Origin: Methylomonas lenta
GTDB lineage: Bacteria; Pseudomonadota; Gammaproteobacteria; Methylococcales; Methylomonadaceae
Direction: 5' to 3'
Length of the DNA stretch: 64,000 bases
NCBI RefSeq assembly: GCF_001644015.1
Contig: NZ_LUUI01000092.1
Span: 1 to 64,000 of the forward strand
This document shows positions 36,081 through 45,600 of the stretch, one piece after another. A program made the position numbers and the translations under genes. The notes under the pieces are model-generated. The model was given only the letters and a program-made list of their open reading frames with translations, ran no database searches and was not told the origin of the DNA. Within the stretch, counting starts at the first letter, position 1, and each line of letters begins with the position of its first letter.

Positions 36081-36733
36081 AAGTGGTATTCATAGGCGCG
36101 TCTTCTCTGGCAGTAGCGACTGCAAGCCATCTGATCGATGCCGATTATGAGGTTATCATCATTGAAAACAATAAAGACGTTATCGATAACTTGATCGGGA
36201 AAGTCGATTGCGTATTCATTCACGGTAATGGCTGCAAACCGGCTATTTTGCAGGAAACCGATCCAAACTCCATCGCGGTGCTGTTTTGTCTGACCAAGAG
36301 TGACGAAGCCAATATCATTGCCAGCCTGGTCGCCCGTTCGCTGGGTTTTAAGCGCGTCATAACCCGCATCGAAGACCCGGAGTTCGAGCATATTTGCGTG
36401 GAATTGGGGCTGAATGAAACCATAGTTCCTACGCTTACCAACGCCCGCTATCTGGCCAATATCGCCGCCGGTCGGCATATTCACGAGTTATCAGCAATGA
36501 TTCGAGGCCCGGTCAGATTGTTTAGTTTTATAGCCGATGAAGCCGACGCCGTCCCGATCGATGATTTAGCGCTGCCGAAACAGTCCCGAGTGATCTATTG
36601 CTATCGGGATAATCAATACCTGCCCATAGATCACGACAGCACACTTAAACAAGGCGATGAGGTCGTGCTGGTGACTACTTCGGAAGACTACGAAAAATTG
36701 CAAAACAAATGGGGGAATGGCAAAGCCAAATAA
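36077..36733 (+). CDS. trkA: TrkA-type K+ uptake regulator (single RCK unit)
   Basis: A 218-residue protein with one TrkA-N Rossmann domain (KVVFIGASSLAVATASHL, then the acidic IIIENNK strand end) and one TrkA-C domain (residues 140-212, VVLVTTSEDYEKL). It is half the size of E. coli TrkA, which has two such units, and would act as a multimeric ring under TrkH. It binds NAD(H) or ATP to gate potassium flux. The dinucleotide motif is GASSLA rather than the classic GxGxxG. It is translationally coupled to trkH (ATGA). Confidence 0.9.
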   Translation: MKVVFIGASSLAVATASHLIDADYEVIIIENNKDVIDNLIGKVDCVFIHGNGCKPAILQETDPNSIAVLFCLTKSDEANIIASLVARSLGFKRVITRIEDPEFEHICVELGLNETIVPTLTNARYLANIAAGRHIHELSAMIRGPVRLFSFIADEADAVPIDDLALPKQSRVIYCYRDNQYLPIDHDSTLKQGDEVVLVTTSEDYEKLQNKWGNGKAK

Positions 36734-36842
36734 CTAGCTACCGCTGGGTCAGTGCAAGTTTGAGTAACAACCCGTACTTATTGTCGATTAGCATTGCTAA
36801 AAATCAGTTAGAACGCTCACGAAATAACTTCAAGGCCTTGTC

Positions 36843-36863
36843 CCCTCTCCCACTGGGAGAGGG
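36843..36863. repeat. CCCTCTCCC/GGGAGAGGG intergenic palindrome
   Basis: A perfect 9-bp inverted repeat with a 3-nt loop, followed by GCTAGGGTGCGGG, matches a dispersed intergenic repeat common in proteobacteria. It lies 110 bp after trkA and may double as its terminator. Confidence 0.65.
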
Positions 36864-36938
36864 CTAGGGTGCGGGAATTAAATGATAGAGTTAATTCGCG
36901 CGCATTCCTTACATAGCGGTTAAATGAAACCAACAGGC

Positions 36939-36970
36939 AAAAAAAAGGCCTAGGTCGTTAAACCTAAGCC
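36939..36970 (-). terminator. Terminator after tRNA-Thr
   Basis: On the minus strand GGCTTAGGT (36970-36962) pairs with ACCTAGGCC (36955-36947) and is followed by eight T residues. It lies 12 bp after the tRNA 3' end. Confidence 0.85.
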
Positions 36971-36982
36971 ATTTCTTAAATA

Positions 36983-37058
36983 TGGAGCTGGTGATGGGAC
37001 TCGAACCCGCAACCGCCTGATTACAAATCAGGTGCTCTACCAATTGAGCTACACCAGC
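36983..37058 (-). tRNA. tRNA-Thr (anticodon UGU)
   Basis: A 76-nt tRNA with encoded CCA. The acceptor GCTGGTG pairs with CACCAGC, the D-arm is AGCTCAATTGGTAGAGC, the anticodon loop TTTGTAA (anticodon TGT, reading ACA) sits in the stem CTGAT/ATCAG, and the T-arm contains GGTTCGAGTCC. It has its own terminator. Confidence 0.97.
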
Positions 37059-37142
37059 AAGTTTAATAGTCTCAAGAAAACCGAGTGTTGATTCGGATTG
37101 ATAGAATCCGGTCACACTGCGATCACACAAAACCAAAAGTCG

Positions 37143-37176
37143 AAAAAAAAGGACTCGTAAAAAATTACAAGTCCTT
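37143..37176 (-). terminator. Terminator after tRNA-fMet
   Basis: On the minus strand AAGGACTTGTAA pairs with TTACGAGTCCTT (one mismatch, 12-bp arms at 37165-37176 and 37149-37160), followed by a T-run. It separates the two tRNA genes. Confidence 0.85.
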
Positions 37177-37184
37177 GATTTATC

Positions 37185-37261
<77 letters not shown>

Positions 37262-37367
37262 ATTGATTTGGTTATTATACGGTATTTAGTTTTTATAGCA
37301 ACTACTATTTCCAAATAACTGAAAATCCCTCTGCAAAAACGGCCTACCAGGATTAATACTTAATAAA

Positions 37368-38546
37368 TTAACTAGCACTACGCGACTGTAAAACAACAAC
37401 AGCCGGCAACTCTTTACCTTCCAAGAACTCAAGGAATGCACCGCCTCCGGTTGATGTATAGGATACTTTATCAGCAATGCCATACTTATCAATTGCCGCC
37501 AAAGTATCGCCGCCGCCAGCAATCGAGAACGCTGGGCTTTCGGCAATGGCCATCGATATGCTTTTGGTGCCTGCGCCAAACTGATCGATTTCAAACACAC
37601 CCACAGGGCCATTCCAAACGATGGTGCCGGCTTTTGCTAAAATTTCCGCATACTGCTTAGACGTTTCAGGTCCGATATCCAAGATCAGATCATCGGCCTC
37701 TACATCGGCAACATTTTTGACAGTAGCAACTGCAGTGTCTGAAAACTCTTTGGCACAGACCACATCCACTGGCACAGGAATGTCAGCCCCACGACGCTTG
37801 GCATCGACCATTAATCGTTTCGCCTCGTCAACCAAATCAGCTTCGTACAAAGACTTACCTACCGGATAACCAGCAGCAGCGATAAAAGTATTCGCGATAC
37901 CACCGCCGACGATCAATTGATCAACTTTACTGGACAACGACTCCAATACGGTCAATTTTGTAGAAACTTTTGAGCCGCCTACAATGGCAACCAATGGCTT
38001 GTTGGGCGTTTCCAGTGCTTTACCCAACGCATCCAGCTCAGCTGCCAGCAAAGGTCCGGCACAAGCGATAGACGCATGTTGCGCGACAGCATGAGTCGAT
38101 GCCTCTGCACGATGCGCGGTACCAAATGCATCCATCACAAAAATATCACACAACGCCGCCATTTTTTGACCCAGTTCGGCGCTATTTTTCTTTTCACCTT
38201 TATTGAAGCGGACGTTTTCGCACAACACGACTTCGCCACGTTTTACTTCAACACCTTCCAGCCAATCTTTGACCAGGCGAACCGGTTGACCCAGTAATTT
38301 TGAAAATCGCTCAGCGACAGGCTTCAGACTTGAGGCTTCATCATATTCACCTTCCGTAGGACGACCCAAGTGCGACATCAAAATAACCGCAGCACCACCA
38401 GCCAAAGCGGCTTCAACCGTTGGCACACTGGCTTGAATACGCAAATCGCTGGTAACTTTGCCATCTTTAACCGGTACATTCAAATCCTGCCGAATCAGCA
38501 CGCGCTTGCCAGCCAGATCCAGATCGACCATTCTCTTAATAGACAT
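37368..38546 (-). CDS. pgk: Phosphoglycerate kinase
   Basis: A 392-residue glycolytic/gluconeogenic enzyme transferring phosphate between 1,3-bisphosphoglycerate and ADP. Substrate-binding features include [10 protein letters not shown], the SHLGRPTEG loop and [10 protein letters not shown] in the N-domain; the nucleotide-binding C-domain has [28 protein letters not shown] and the Gly-rich GGGDTLAAI. The length is the bacterial standard. TAGGAGAGTTT precedes the ATG. It stands alone here, without gap or pyk beside it. Confidence 0.98.
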   Translation of the reverse strand: MSIKRMVDLDLAGKRVLIRQDLNVPVKDGKVTSDLRIQASVPTVEAALAGGAAVILMSHLGRPTEGEYDEASSLKPVAERFSKLLGQPVRLVKDWLEGVEVKRGEVVLCENVRFNKGEKKNSAELGQKMAALCDIFVMDAFGTAHRAEASTHAVAQHASIACAGPLLAAELDALGKALETPNKPLVAIVGGSKVSTKLTVLESLSSKVDQLIVGGGIANTFIAAAGYPVGKSLYEADLVDEAKRLMVDAKRRGADIPVPVDVVCAKEFSDTAVATVKNVADVEADDLILDIGPETSKQYAEILAKAGTIVWNGPVGVFEIDQFGAGTKSISMAIAESPAFSIAGGGDTLAAIDKYGIADKVSYTSTGGGAFLEFLEGKELPAVVVLQSRSAS

Positions 38547-38675
38547 AAACTCTCCTAGGTGTAAAAAACGTAAGCATTATAAAGTGTAATTTACCGACAA
38601 ACCTTAATAAACAGTGGTATTGGCAAGCGGTTAGACTATAGTTGAATTCATTTAGCCAAACTTTACAGCGAACTT

Positions 38676-40439
38676 ATGAAGACGTCGATCATTGTTTTCT
38701 TTATCAGCTTGCTACTGATAGCCAGCAAAGTTAATAGCACACCTCAAAGCCCAACCGATACGGACGAAATCCAGATATTGATTGATGTTTCAGGCAGCAT
38801 GAAGCAAAACGACCCACAAAATTTGCGTGCAGACGCGGCCCAACTGATTATTAATCTATTACCGGATAACGCTAAGGTCTCTATATGGTTGTTTGCCGAA
38901 AAAACCACGCTATTAAGCCATAGCGATGCCGTTGATAAAACATGGCGCACACAAGCCGCGAAAACCAGTCAATCTATCCACTCACGCGGCATATACACAC
39001 ATATTGAGGATGCCATCCAAACCACACTGAAACAGGGATTTAGCGGAAATGGCAATAAAAACCTGATTCTGTTAACCGACGGCATGGTGGATATATCAAA
39101 AGATATCATGGTCAGCGCTGATTCCAGAGAACGCATACTCAGCGAATGGCTACCCACACTGCGCCAGAAAAACATCAAAGTTCAAACCATAGGCCTCTCC
39201 GAACAAACCGATAAAGAGCTGCTGGAGAAGTTGGCGTTTGAAACCGGCGGTTGGCACGAAACAGCAGAATCTGCTGAGCAACTACAACGCTTGTTTCTAA
39301 AAACAGCACAAAAAGTCGCGCCTCAAGACACTCTGCCACTGAATGATAATAAATTTTCTATCGACAACAGCATCAAAGAATTTTCGATAGTGGTATTCAA
39401 AAAAGCCGGCGCCCCAGCGACTCAATTGATTGCACCGGATCAGCAAAAACTCAATAAAAAAACCGACTCTAAAACTCTATTCTGGCTGGAAAGCAGCGGT
39501 TACGATTTGATCACGCTAAAGCAACCTATTCCGGGCGAATGGCAGCTTGAAGCATCCGCCGACCCCGACAATCAGGTCATGATACTCACTGATCTAAAAT
39601 TACAAATCGATGAGCTGAATAACTTCATTGCAGAAAAACAATCTATACCACTAAAACTGCACTTTACCGAACAGGATAAAATCATCACTCACCCCGACTT
39701 TCTAAGCTTGGTAAATCTCACCCTATCCATTGATCATCAAGACCCGATTAACATACCGGCAATAGCAACAGAACCCGGATTTTTCAGCCGCAGCTTAAAC
39801 GAATTACCCAAAGGCAAACACCAATTAACTATCATTGCCGACGGTAAAACCTTTCAACGCGAAATCAACCAAGATATCGAAGTTGTCACCTCCCCTATCA
39901 CACTGGAAAAACTGATCGACGCAGAAAACCGGCAGATCAGCCTTAAATTCCAGCCGGATATCAGTCAATTGGATAGCTCGTCTGTCGCCATCACGGCGAT
40001 AATCCATAAACCCAATCTAGCCGCAGAATCTCAACTTGTTGAGGAACAAGATGGCGTATTGCAGTTAAAACTACCAGTCTTAGCTGCAGGTGAAACCATG
40101 CTAATTAACTTTAACATCACGGCCAAAACCCTAGATGGCAGCAGCGTTGCGCCTTTATTGCCGCCTATCTCGATCGATGATAGTTTTTTCGCTCCGCCTG
40201 CGCCAGCCGTTTCTCCAGTAGAACCCCAAGCCAGTTTGACCCCGGAAGTCGCCGATGCCACTCAAGCGCAACCCGAGACGGAAGTTGTTCCAGCCGAAGT
40301 AGAATCAAACTGGGGCATTACAATTGCGATTGTGCTGACTGTGAATTTACTATTAGGCGGGATGGGATTTTTTATCTATAAGAAACTAAAAATAGCCCAC
40401 GCTAAAAAGCAACAACAAATATTGGAGAGATTGGCATGA
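38676..40439 (+). CDS. Membrane-anchored VWA-domain protein
   Basis: A 587-residue protein with a signal peptide (MKTSIIVFFISLLLIASKVNS). A von Willebrand factor A domain at about residues 30-215 carries a complete MIDAS: DVSGSM (37-42), a Thr in RGIYTHIED, and LLTDGMVD. An all-beta region follows (residues 220-510), then a Pro/Glu-rich linker, a transmembrane helix (about 543-566) and a short basic cytosolic tail. The bulk faces the periplasm. VWA proteins mediate metal-dependent protein contacts; the partner is unknown. Its stop overlaps the next gene by 4 bp, so it heads a three-gene operon with two small membrane proteins. Confidence 0.8.
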   Translation: MKTSIIVFFISLLLIASKVNSTPQSPTDTDEIQILIDVSGSMKQNDPQNLRADAAQLIINLLPDNAKVSIWLFAEKTTLLSHSDAVDKTWRTQAAKTSQSIHSRGIYTHIEDAIQTTLKQGFSGNGNKNLILLTDGMVDISKDIMVSADSRERILSEWLPTLRQKNIKVQTIGLSEQTDKELLEKLAFETGGWHETAESAEQLQRLFLKTAQKVAPQDTLPLNDNKFSIDNSIKEFSIVVFKKAGAPATQLIAPDQQKLNKKTDSKTLFWLESSGYDLITLKQPIPGEWQLEASADPDNQVMILTDLKLQIDELNNFIAEKQSIPLKLHFTEQDKIITHPDFLSLVNLTLSIDHQDPINIPAIATEPGFFSRSLNELPKGKHQLTIIADGKTFQREINQDIEVVTSPITLEKLIDAENRQISLKFQPDISQLDSSSVAITAIIHKPNLAAESQLVEEQDGVLQLKLPVLAAGETMLINFNITAKTLDGSSVAPLLPPISIDDSFFAPPAPAVSPVEPQASLTPEVADATQAQPETEVVPAEVESNWGITIAIVLTVNLLLGGMGFFIYKKLKIAHAKKQQQILERLA

Positions 40440-41044
40440 TGGCACTAGACTCAACCCTCATCATCATTATGCTGGAGATATTAGTACTATTGATAGTATT
40501 GGTCATCAGTTTGTTATTTATCTCCAAGCGCAAGCGCAGCAAGGAACTCAACGCCATACATAGCTTTATAGATGAGTTGGAAAAAGAAATTACGGTTAAC
40601 AACAAACCACTCGAACGATTATTGGCTGATAGCTGTGGACTCGACCCACAGGAGGCAGAGGCCACTTTAAAAAACATTAATGCTTCTGAGCGGGCATTGT
40701 TACAAAATGTGATACAGCTTTTTTTGCAACGTGAAATGAGTTTATTGAAAAAGATTGATCAAAGCATTAGTCAGTTATCAGAACCCTATCACCAATTGAT
40801 CAACACTCTTTCCACACATCGCCCAACTGCGAACCCTACAGACACACAAGACCTTCAACGTGCCAACCAGCAACTAAAACAACAATTGGATACGGCATTA
40901 CGCACCATAGACGAGGTTACCACTGAATACACTCGCGTATTCAATGGCAACCAGACAGAGATGGAATTAGAAAATAGCAGTAAAAAAATGCTGCAAATTT
41001 TTTACGATGCCGAACGCAGCATCAAACAACAGTTACACCCCTAA
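40436..41044 (+). CDS. Small single-pass membrane protein A of the VWA operon
   Basis: A 202-residue protein with one N-terminal membrane helix (residues 8-30) followed by a basic stop-transfer (KRKRSKE) and a cytosolic alpha-helical, coiled-coil-prone body with a Gln/Asn-rich middle (ANQQLKQQLDTALRTID). Residues 40-95 (LERLLADSCGLDPQEAEATLKNINASERALL) align with the following gene's product, so the two appear to be paralogues. (Segment quoted by parts: LERLLADSCGLDPQ and NASERALLQNVIQLF.) I do not recognise a family. It overlaps the VWA gene by ATGA, implying a stoichiometric partner. Confidence 0.65.
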   Translation: MMALDSTLIIIMLEILVLLIVLVISLLFISKRKRSKELNAIHSFIDELEKEITVNNKPLERLLADSCGLDPQEAEATLKNINASERALLQNVIQLFLQREMSLLKKIDQSISQLSEPYHQLINTLSTHRPTANPTDTQDLQRANQQLKQQLDTALRTIDEVTTEYTRVFNGNQTEMELENSSKKMLQIFYDAERSIKQQLHP

Positions 41045-41055
41045 GGTAACTTATC

Positions 41056-41562
41056 ATGACAACCATCATGCTGATCAGCATAATTACAACCTCATTGTTC
41101 CTAAGCTTGATAGCCGGCTTTTTAATTATCTCCTGGCATAAAAAGCGTCAAAGCTTTAGACAATTCGATCAGCTTTTAGCCGATATTACCGATCAGCAAA
41201 ATACCCGATCAGACACCTTAAAGCGACGTCTTATAGAAAAACGCCAGATTGATCCTGCCAACGCTCAAAGCATGAGCATTCATTTGATTGCAGCTGAAAA
41301 ACTATTTTTACAGCAGTTCATCAATCAACAAATACAACAGCAACCCCTGGACGATTTTTATAGCCAGCTCTGCGAATTGTTGGATAGTTATCTCAATATC
41401 ACCCCCGAACTGGAAAATACCCAGCAAGCAGCGCCGACAAACTCCGCCCCCATACAAGACTCAGAAAATCCTGCGACTAGCCAAGACATCAAGCCAGTAG
41501 CTGAATCAGAACCTAAACCTGACTCAGAACCTGAACCTGACTGGGGTGATGTTTTCGATTAA
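41056..41562 (+). CDS. Small single-pass membrane protein B of the VWA operon
   Basis: A 168-residue protein with an N-terminal membrane helix (residues 4-26), basic KKRQSF border, a helical domain (LKRRLIEKRQIDPANAQ, AAEKLFLQQFINQQ) similar to that of the preceding protein, and an acidic Pro-rich tail with EPKPDSEPEPDWGDVFD. The DP-centred motif (QIDPANA versus GLDPQEA) and the following LFLQQFI/ALLQNVI line up. It lies 11 bp after gene A. Function is unknown; the shared topology suggests a hetero-oligomer under the VWA protein. Confidence 0.65.
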   Translation: MTTIMLISIITTSLFLSLIAGFLIISWHKKRQSFRQFDQLLADITDQQNTRSDTLKRRLIEKRQIDPANAQSMSIHLIAAEKLFLQQFINQQIQQQPLDDFYSQLCELLDSYLNITPELENTQQAAPTNSAPIQDSENPATSQDIKPVAESEPKPDSEPEPDWGDVFD

Positions 41563-41694
41563 ATGTTATTTCTGCTGTAACTATTCAGCGCAAAGCGAAC
41601 CAATGACCGTCAAGTCCAGCCAGATACTGATCACAAACATTTTATGCAAACGGTTAAGCCAAACTTTCAAACCGAAAAGCTTTTTGACAGCAGC

Positions 41695-42669
41695 CTAATC
41701 CCGGGCAAATTCCGCAATTTTTTGCTTATAGGGCGAATCAGACTCGCCCAGTGGAGCCCAAATTTCGAATGCTTGCGGCTTATCGCCAGATTGGTAAAGG
41801 CTTAAGCCGTAATAAAACATCACCCGGTCGTTATGGCTATCATTGCGATAGAGAAATTCTAGCTGCTGTTTGGCTGGCTCGTTTTGGCTTTGCGATAGCA
41901 ATATCACAGCCAGATCCAGCCGCACAGAATCGGTATCCGGGTAATAGTTTAATAAAGTTTTAAAGCTATCTACTGCCTGTGCCTTGTCACCTAAACTCAT
42001 CAACACATAGCCCAGATGACGCAGCGCAGTGTAATTGGCAGCGTCCAAGGTTAACGCCCGTTGCAGCGCTTCGCGCGCCGAGCCGTAATCCTGGCGTAAA
42101 AACAAACTTACGCCCAGTTGAGCCCAGGCATCGGCATAACCGGGATTGATGTCCAGCGCCTGTTGATACAATGTAATAGCTTCCGGATGACGATTTTGCA
42201 TGGCAATGGCAGTTGCCAAGGACGTGATGATACGGGCGTCATATTGGGCATTGCGATGCGCCTGCCGCCAGGCATTTTCCGCGCCGGCGGCATCACCCAT
42301 ATTCAAGCGCAAACGCGCTAAGTTATCCCAAACCTGAGCATTGGCTGGGTCCAGATTGGCGGCTTTATGCAACAGATCCAATCCGTCTTGTACATCGCCC
42401 ATCCCAGCCAGCACTTGCCCCAGATTGCTAAGAAAATTGGCATTTTTTGGGGCCAGACTCACGGCTTTTTGCAGGTGTTTTAGCGCCTCTTTCCATTGCT
42501 TCTGCTGGGCCAGCAAAAAGCCCAGATTGTTATGACTGGTAGCATTATCGTCATCAAGCACCAGCGCTTGCCGATAACAGTCAGCTGCTTTAGCAAGCTT
42601 ACCCTGCAAATGCAATTGCGCACCCTGGGCGTTTAATTCGGTAATCTGCTGCGTCAATGTTGCATCCAT
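41695..42669 (-). CDS. TPR protein at the end of the eCIS gene run
   Basis: A 324-residue tetratricopeptide-repeat protein with about seven 34-residue repeats of the form ATSHNNLGFLLAQQKQW-EALKHLQKAVSLAP. There is no signal peptide. TPRs bind short peptides or act as scaffolds. Its ATG overlaps the stop of the DUF4157 gene (TGATG), so it is translated with it and could be its chaperone or a loading factor. The gene converges on the VWA operon; the 132 bp between contain no feature I can name. Confidence 0.8.
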   Translation of the reverse strand: MDATLTQQITELNAQGAQLHLQGKLAKAADCYRQALVLDDDNATSHNNLGFLLAQQKQWKEALKHLQKAVSLAPKNANFLSNLGQVLAGMGDVQDGLDLLHKAANLDPANAQVWDNLARLRLNMGDAAGAENAWRQAHRNAQYDARIITSLATAIAMQNRHPEAITLYQQALDINPGYADAWAQLGVSLFLRQDYGSAREALQRALTLDAANYTALRHLGYVLMSLGDKAQAVDSFKTLLNYYPDTDSVRLDLAVILLSQSQNEPAKQQLEFLYRNDSHNDRVMFYYGLSLYQSGDKPQAFEIWAPLGESDSPYKQKIAEFARD

Positions 42670-45600
42670 CAGGCTATCCTGTCGATCAAACCACTTAATA
42701 TGGCATCGGTATCGATATTGGGCGTTTCAAATTGTACATCGCTTAAGGATATATCAAATGGCTGCCCTTCTTGATAATGAATCGGAAAACGCACCCCAAA
42801 AGTCAAATCCGAGCCGTATTCAAACGAAGCAAAATTCCAGCGTTGTTCGTAGACGGTAATCCACAGCGCTTCAACTTCAACGTAGCCGGAAATATCGAAT
42901 ACAAAGCGCGGTTGCGCATGAATATAACCTTCGGCATTGATTTCCAAACCAGTGCTTGGTGTCCAATCAAAATTGACAGCTGCTTCTGCGGCACCGGCTA
43001 TACCCAACTGGCCGCCGATTTCCAAACCACCGGTAGCACTGGCACCCGGAATACCCAAACCGATGCCGGCCCGCACAAATAAGCGCACCCCTGCATCGGC
43101 AGGCACATTCAAATGTGCGCCGCCCGAGATATGAGTGTTTTCTTCATGACTGGGGTTATATTCCACCCGCAGATTCATCTGATCCAGCTGCCCCGGACCA
43201 AAACCAGCCACTGCATCGGCACCACCGGCAATACGGGCGACGATACCCGGCACAATGGGAATGGACGTGCCGACCGAAAACAGATTTCTTTCCACTTGTT
43301 TACGTGGCAACAACTCCACCGCACTAGGCAGGCCGATTTCGCCCACAACGGTGACTTCACCGTTGGGTGCAAAAGTGATACCGACCGTGCCTTGCAGCCA
43401 GGGCGCAATTTGCAAAGTAGCCGAACCGTTACCATACACATTTAGTGCGCCATCCGGCAGCGGCTCACCACTGGCGCGACCATCCTCTCCTACCGCTCGA
43501 TTGGTCACCCCTACCGTGGCGTTGCCCGCCAGCATGCCACGCTGAAAGCCACCACTGAATTCTGCGGTGAATGCACCATTCTCATAACTTACGGTCAATT
43601 CGGAATCGATACCGGGAATGGCCGGTTGCGCCCGTCCGCTTGCAGATACTCGCCAAGCTTCATCTTGTTTCTGCAACCTGGCGTGAATGGAGCCGGAACG
43701 TATTGCCGGATTTGCACTAAGCTGGAGATCGCCCTCATAAATCAGGCCTTCGGCTTCAGTCTGTCGTACACTCACGGTTGCCTGTTCCACGCCGGGTATT
43801 TCCGGAGCAACACTACCGGTAATTGTGAAATCGGCACCGTTAAAGTTTACCCCCAGGCTTCCGGATCTAACCCCACGAATGCGACCCTGACCAATCGTCA
43901 GCTGCCCTTCGCCACTAAAGATGTTGTTACGATAAGCAATGGCGACATAGGAGGGGGCGTCAAACAATTCCGGATCGAAATTAAACCGACCCGCCACAGC
44001 AAACTCGGCACCTCGACCCGTACCGGTCGATGCCTCAGCACCAATAAAGCCGTTACCAACTCTATCTATGGCCAGGTTTGCCTGTCCTTCAACCGCCAGA
44101 CCACGCGCCACACTCAAAGCCACTGTCAACGACGACCCGGTAATCCGAACCGGTCCGGGCAAACTCAATTCACTACCGGAGAAGGTTTTTTGCAAGCTAA
44201 CATCGGTACCGGTGATGACCACGCGAAGATCAGCATTCCGTATCAACTCAATATCGGTCATGACTCGCGCAGTGACAGTAACACCACCCAAATCGTCCAT
44301 CGCCACGTCTTGAACCTGTAGAGGACTCATACCTTGTAACTGAATGTTTTCAGCACCGAATAAATCAATCACGTTTTGGCGTAAGGCAGAGAAATTCACA
44401 AAACCGGCTTGTGGTATGCCTTCCATGCGACTGACTTGCACTTCCACGTTGATACCGTGCCCATATAAGCCTCGATTTGCTGAAAATAGACTGCCTTGTA
44501 TGCGTGCGACCACGGCCTGATCTGGCGTCAAACTCATTGTTGTGGGCCTAAACCCGGGAATGAAGGTTTGGTCTGTGAAGGGGATTGCCGCCGATTCGCC
44601 TGTTGGCGGCAAATTGGCGGTAAAAGAGCGACCACCGGTCGAGTTATTGAAAATGATAAAGCGCGAAGGATTCGGCTCTAATCCTGCCTGTTGTACTTGC
44701 CGATGGTTCATCGGTAATACTGGGCCCATCTGTATCGCCTCATCCTTAACCTGCTCCAAGGTATAGTTGCGCCCAGAACCCGCAGTTGGTTTATCAAAAG
44801 CCGCATTGGTGATTTCAATGTTGTGATTGGCGCGCAAAGTTGCATAATCGGGACGATTGGCGCCCGTCCACATCACATCCGATGTTTTACTCACCAATAA
44901 ATTAACTCGGCGTTCTATCTCCTGATCGATCAAGGCACCAGAGCTGCGGTTGGTCGATGATTCCAGTAACCACAAGTTACTCATCTCCAAATCAGGACCA
45001 TTCAGTTGATATTCCTGTTTATGATCAACATCGAACGTAGAAATTTGACCCTCTGGGGTCCAGTATGGCCTAAGCACCCTATTCCGGATACTGGTTCGAT
45101 CACCTACCAGGTAGTTCTGCCGATCTCGGCCCGCCGCGCGACCAATACGAAAGTAGTAAACCGGTGATCCCGGCTCACCAAACTGCCAGGCCTGAGTAAT
45201 TTTACTGTCCAAAGATGCATTTAGCCCGGCGCCGTCACGGGCAGCAGTATCCCAGGTTTGCGCCTGCCTGCCACTGCGCTGCTCACCGCTAGGCCTGACC
45301 CTGACCGGAATGGGTGTAAATGTTTGCTTCACGCGTGGCAAATGAACCCCCTTCAGCCCTAATCGATAAGGTGTCGAGGTTTTTTCGAACGTTCCTTCCG
45401 GGCCATCATAGAGATTAGGGTTTGCTGGCGCCGAGGGAGCGGGAGTCGGATTTGGCGTTACTGCCGAAGGAGTCGATCCATTCGCCCGCATGATTTTGCC
45501 GGCAATCCCGTCACTTTGTTGCACCACATGCGTCAATTCATGCGCCAATAATTTTCGCCCTTCTGCACTGTCTGGCGCATACTCGCCGGTGGCAAAGAAA

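Noticed and set aside
43113-43545. Plus-strand frames opposite the DUF4157 gene and other eCIS genes
   Set aside because: They are antisense shadows of long, codon-biased minus-strand genes that are packed with overlaps typical of one operon.
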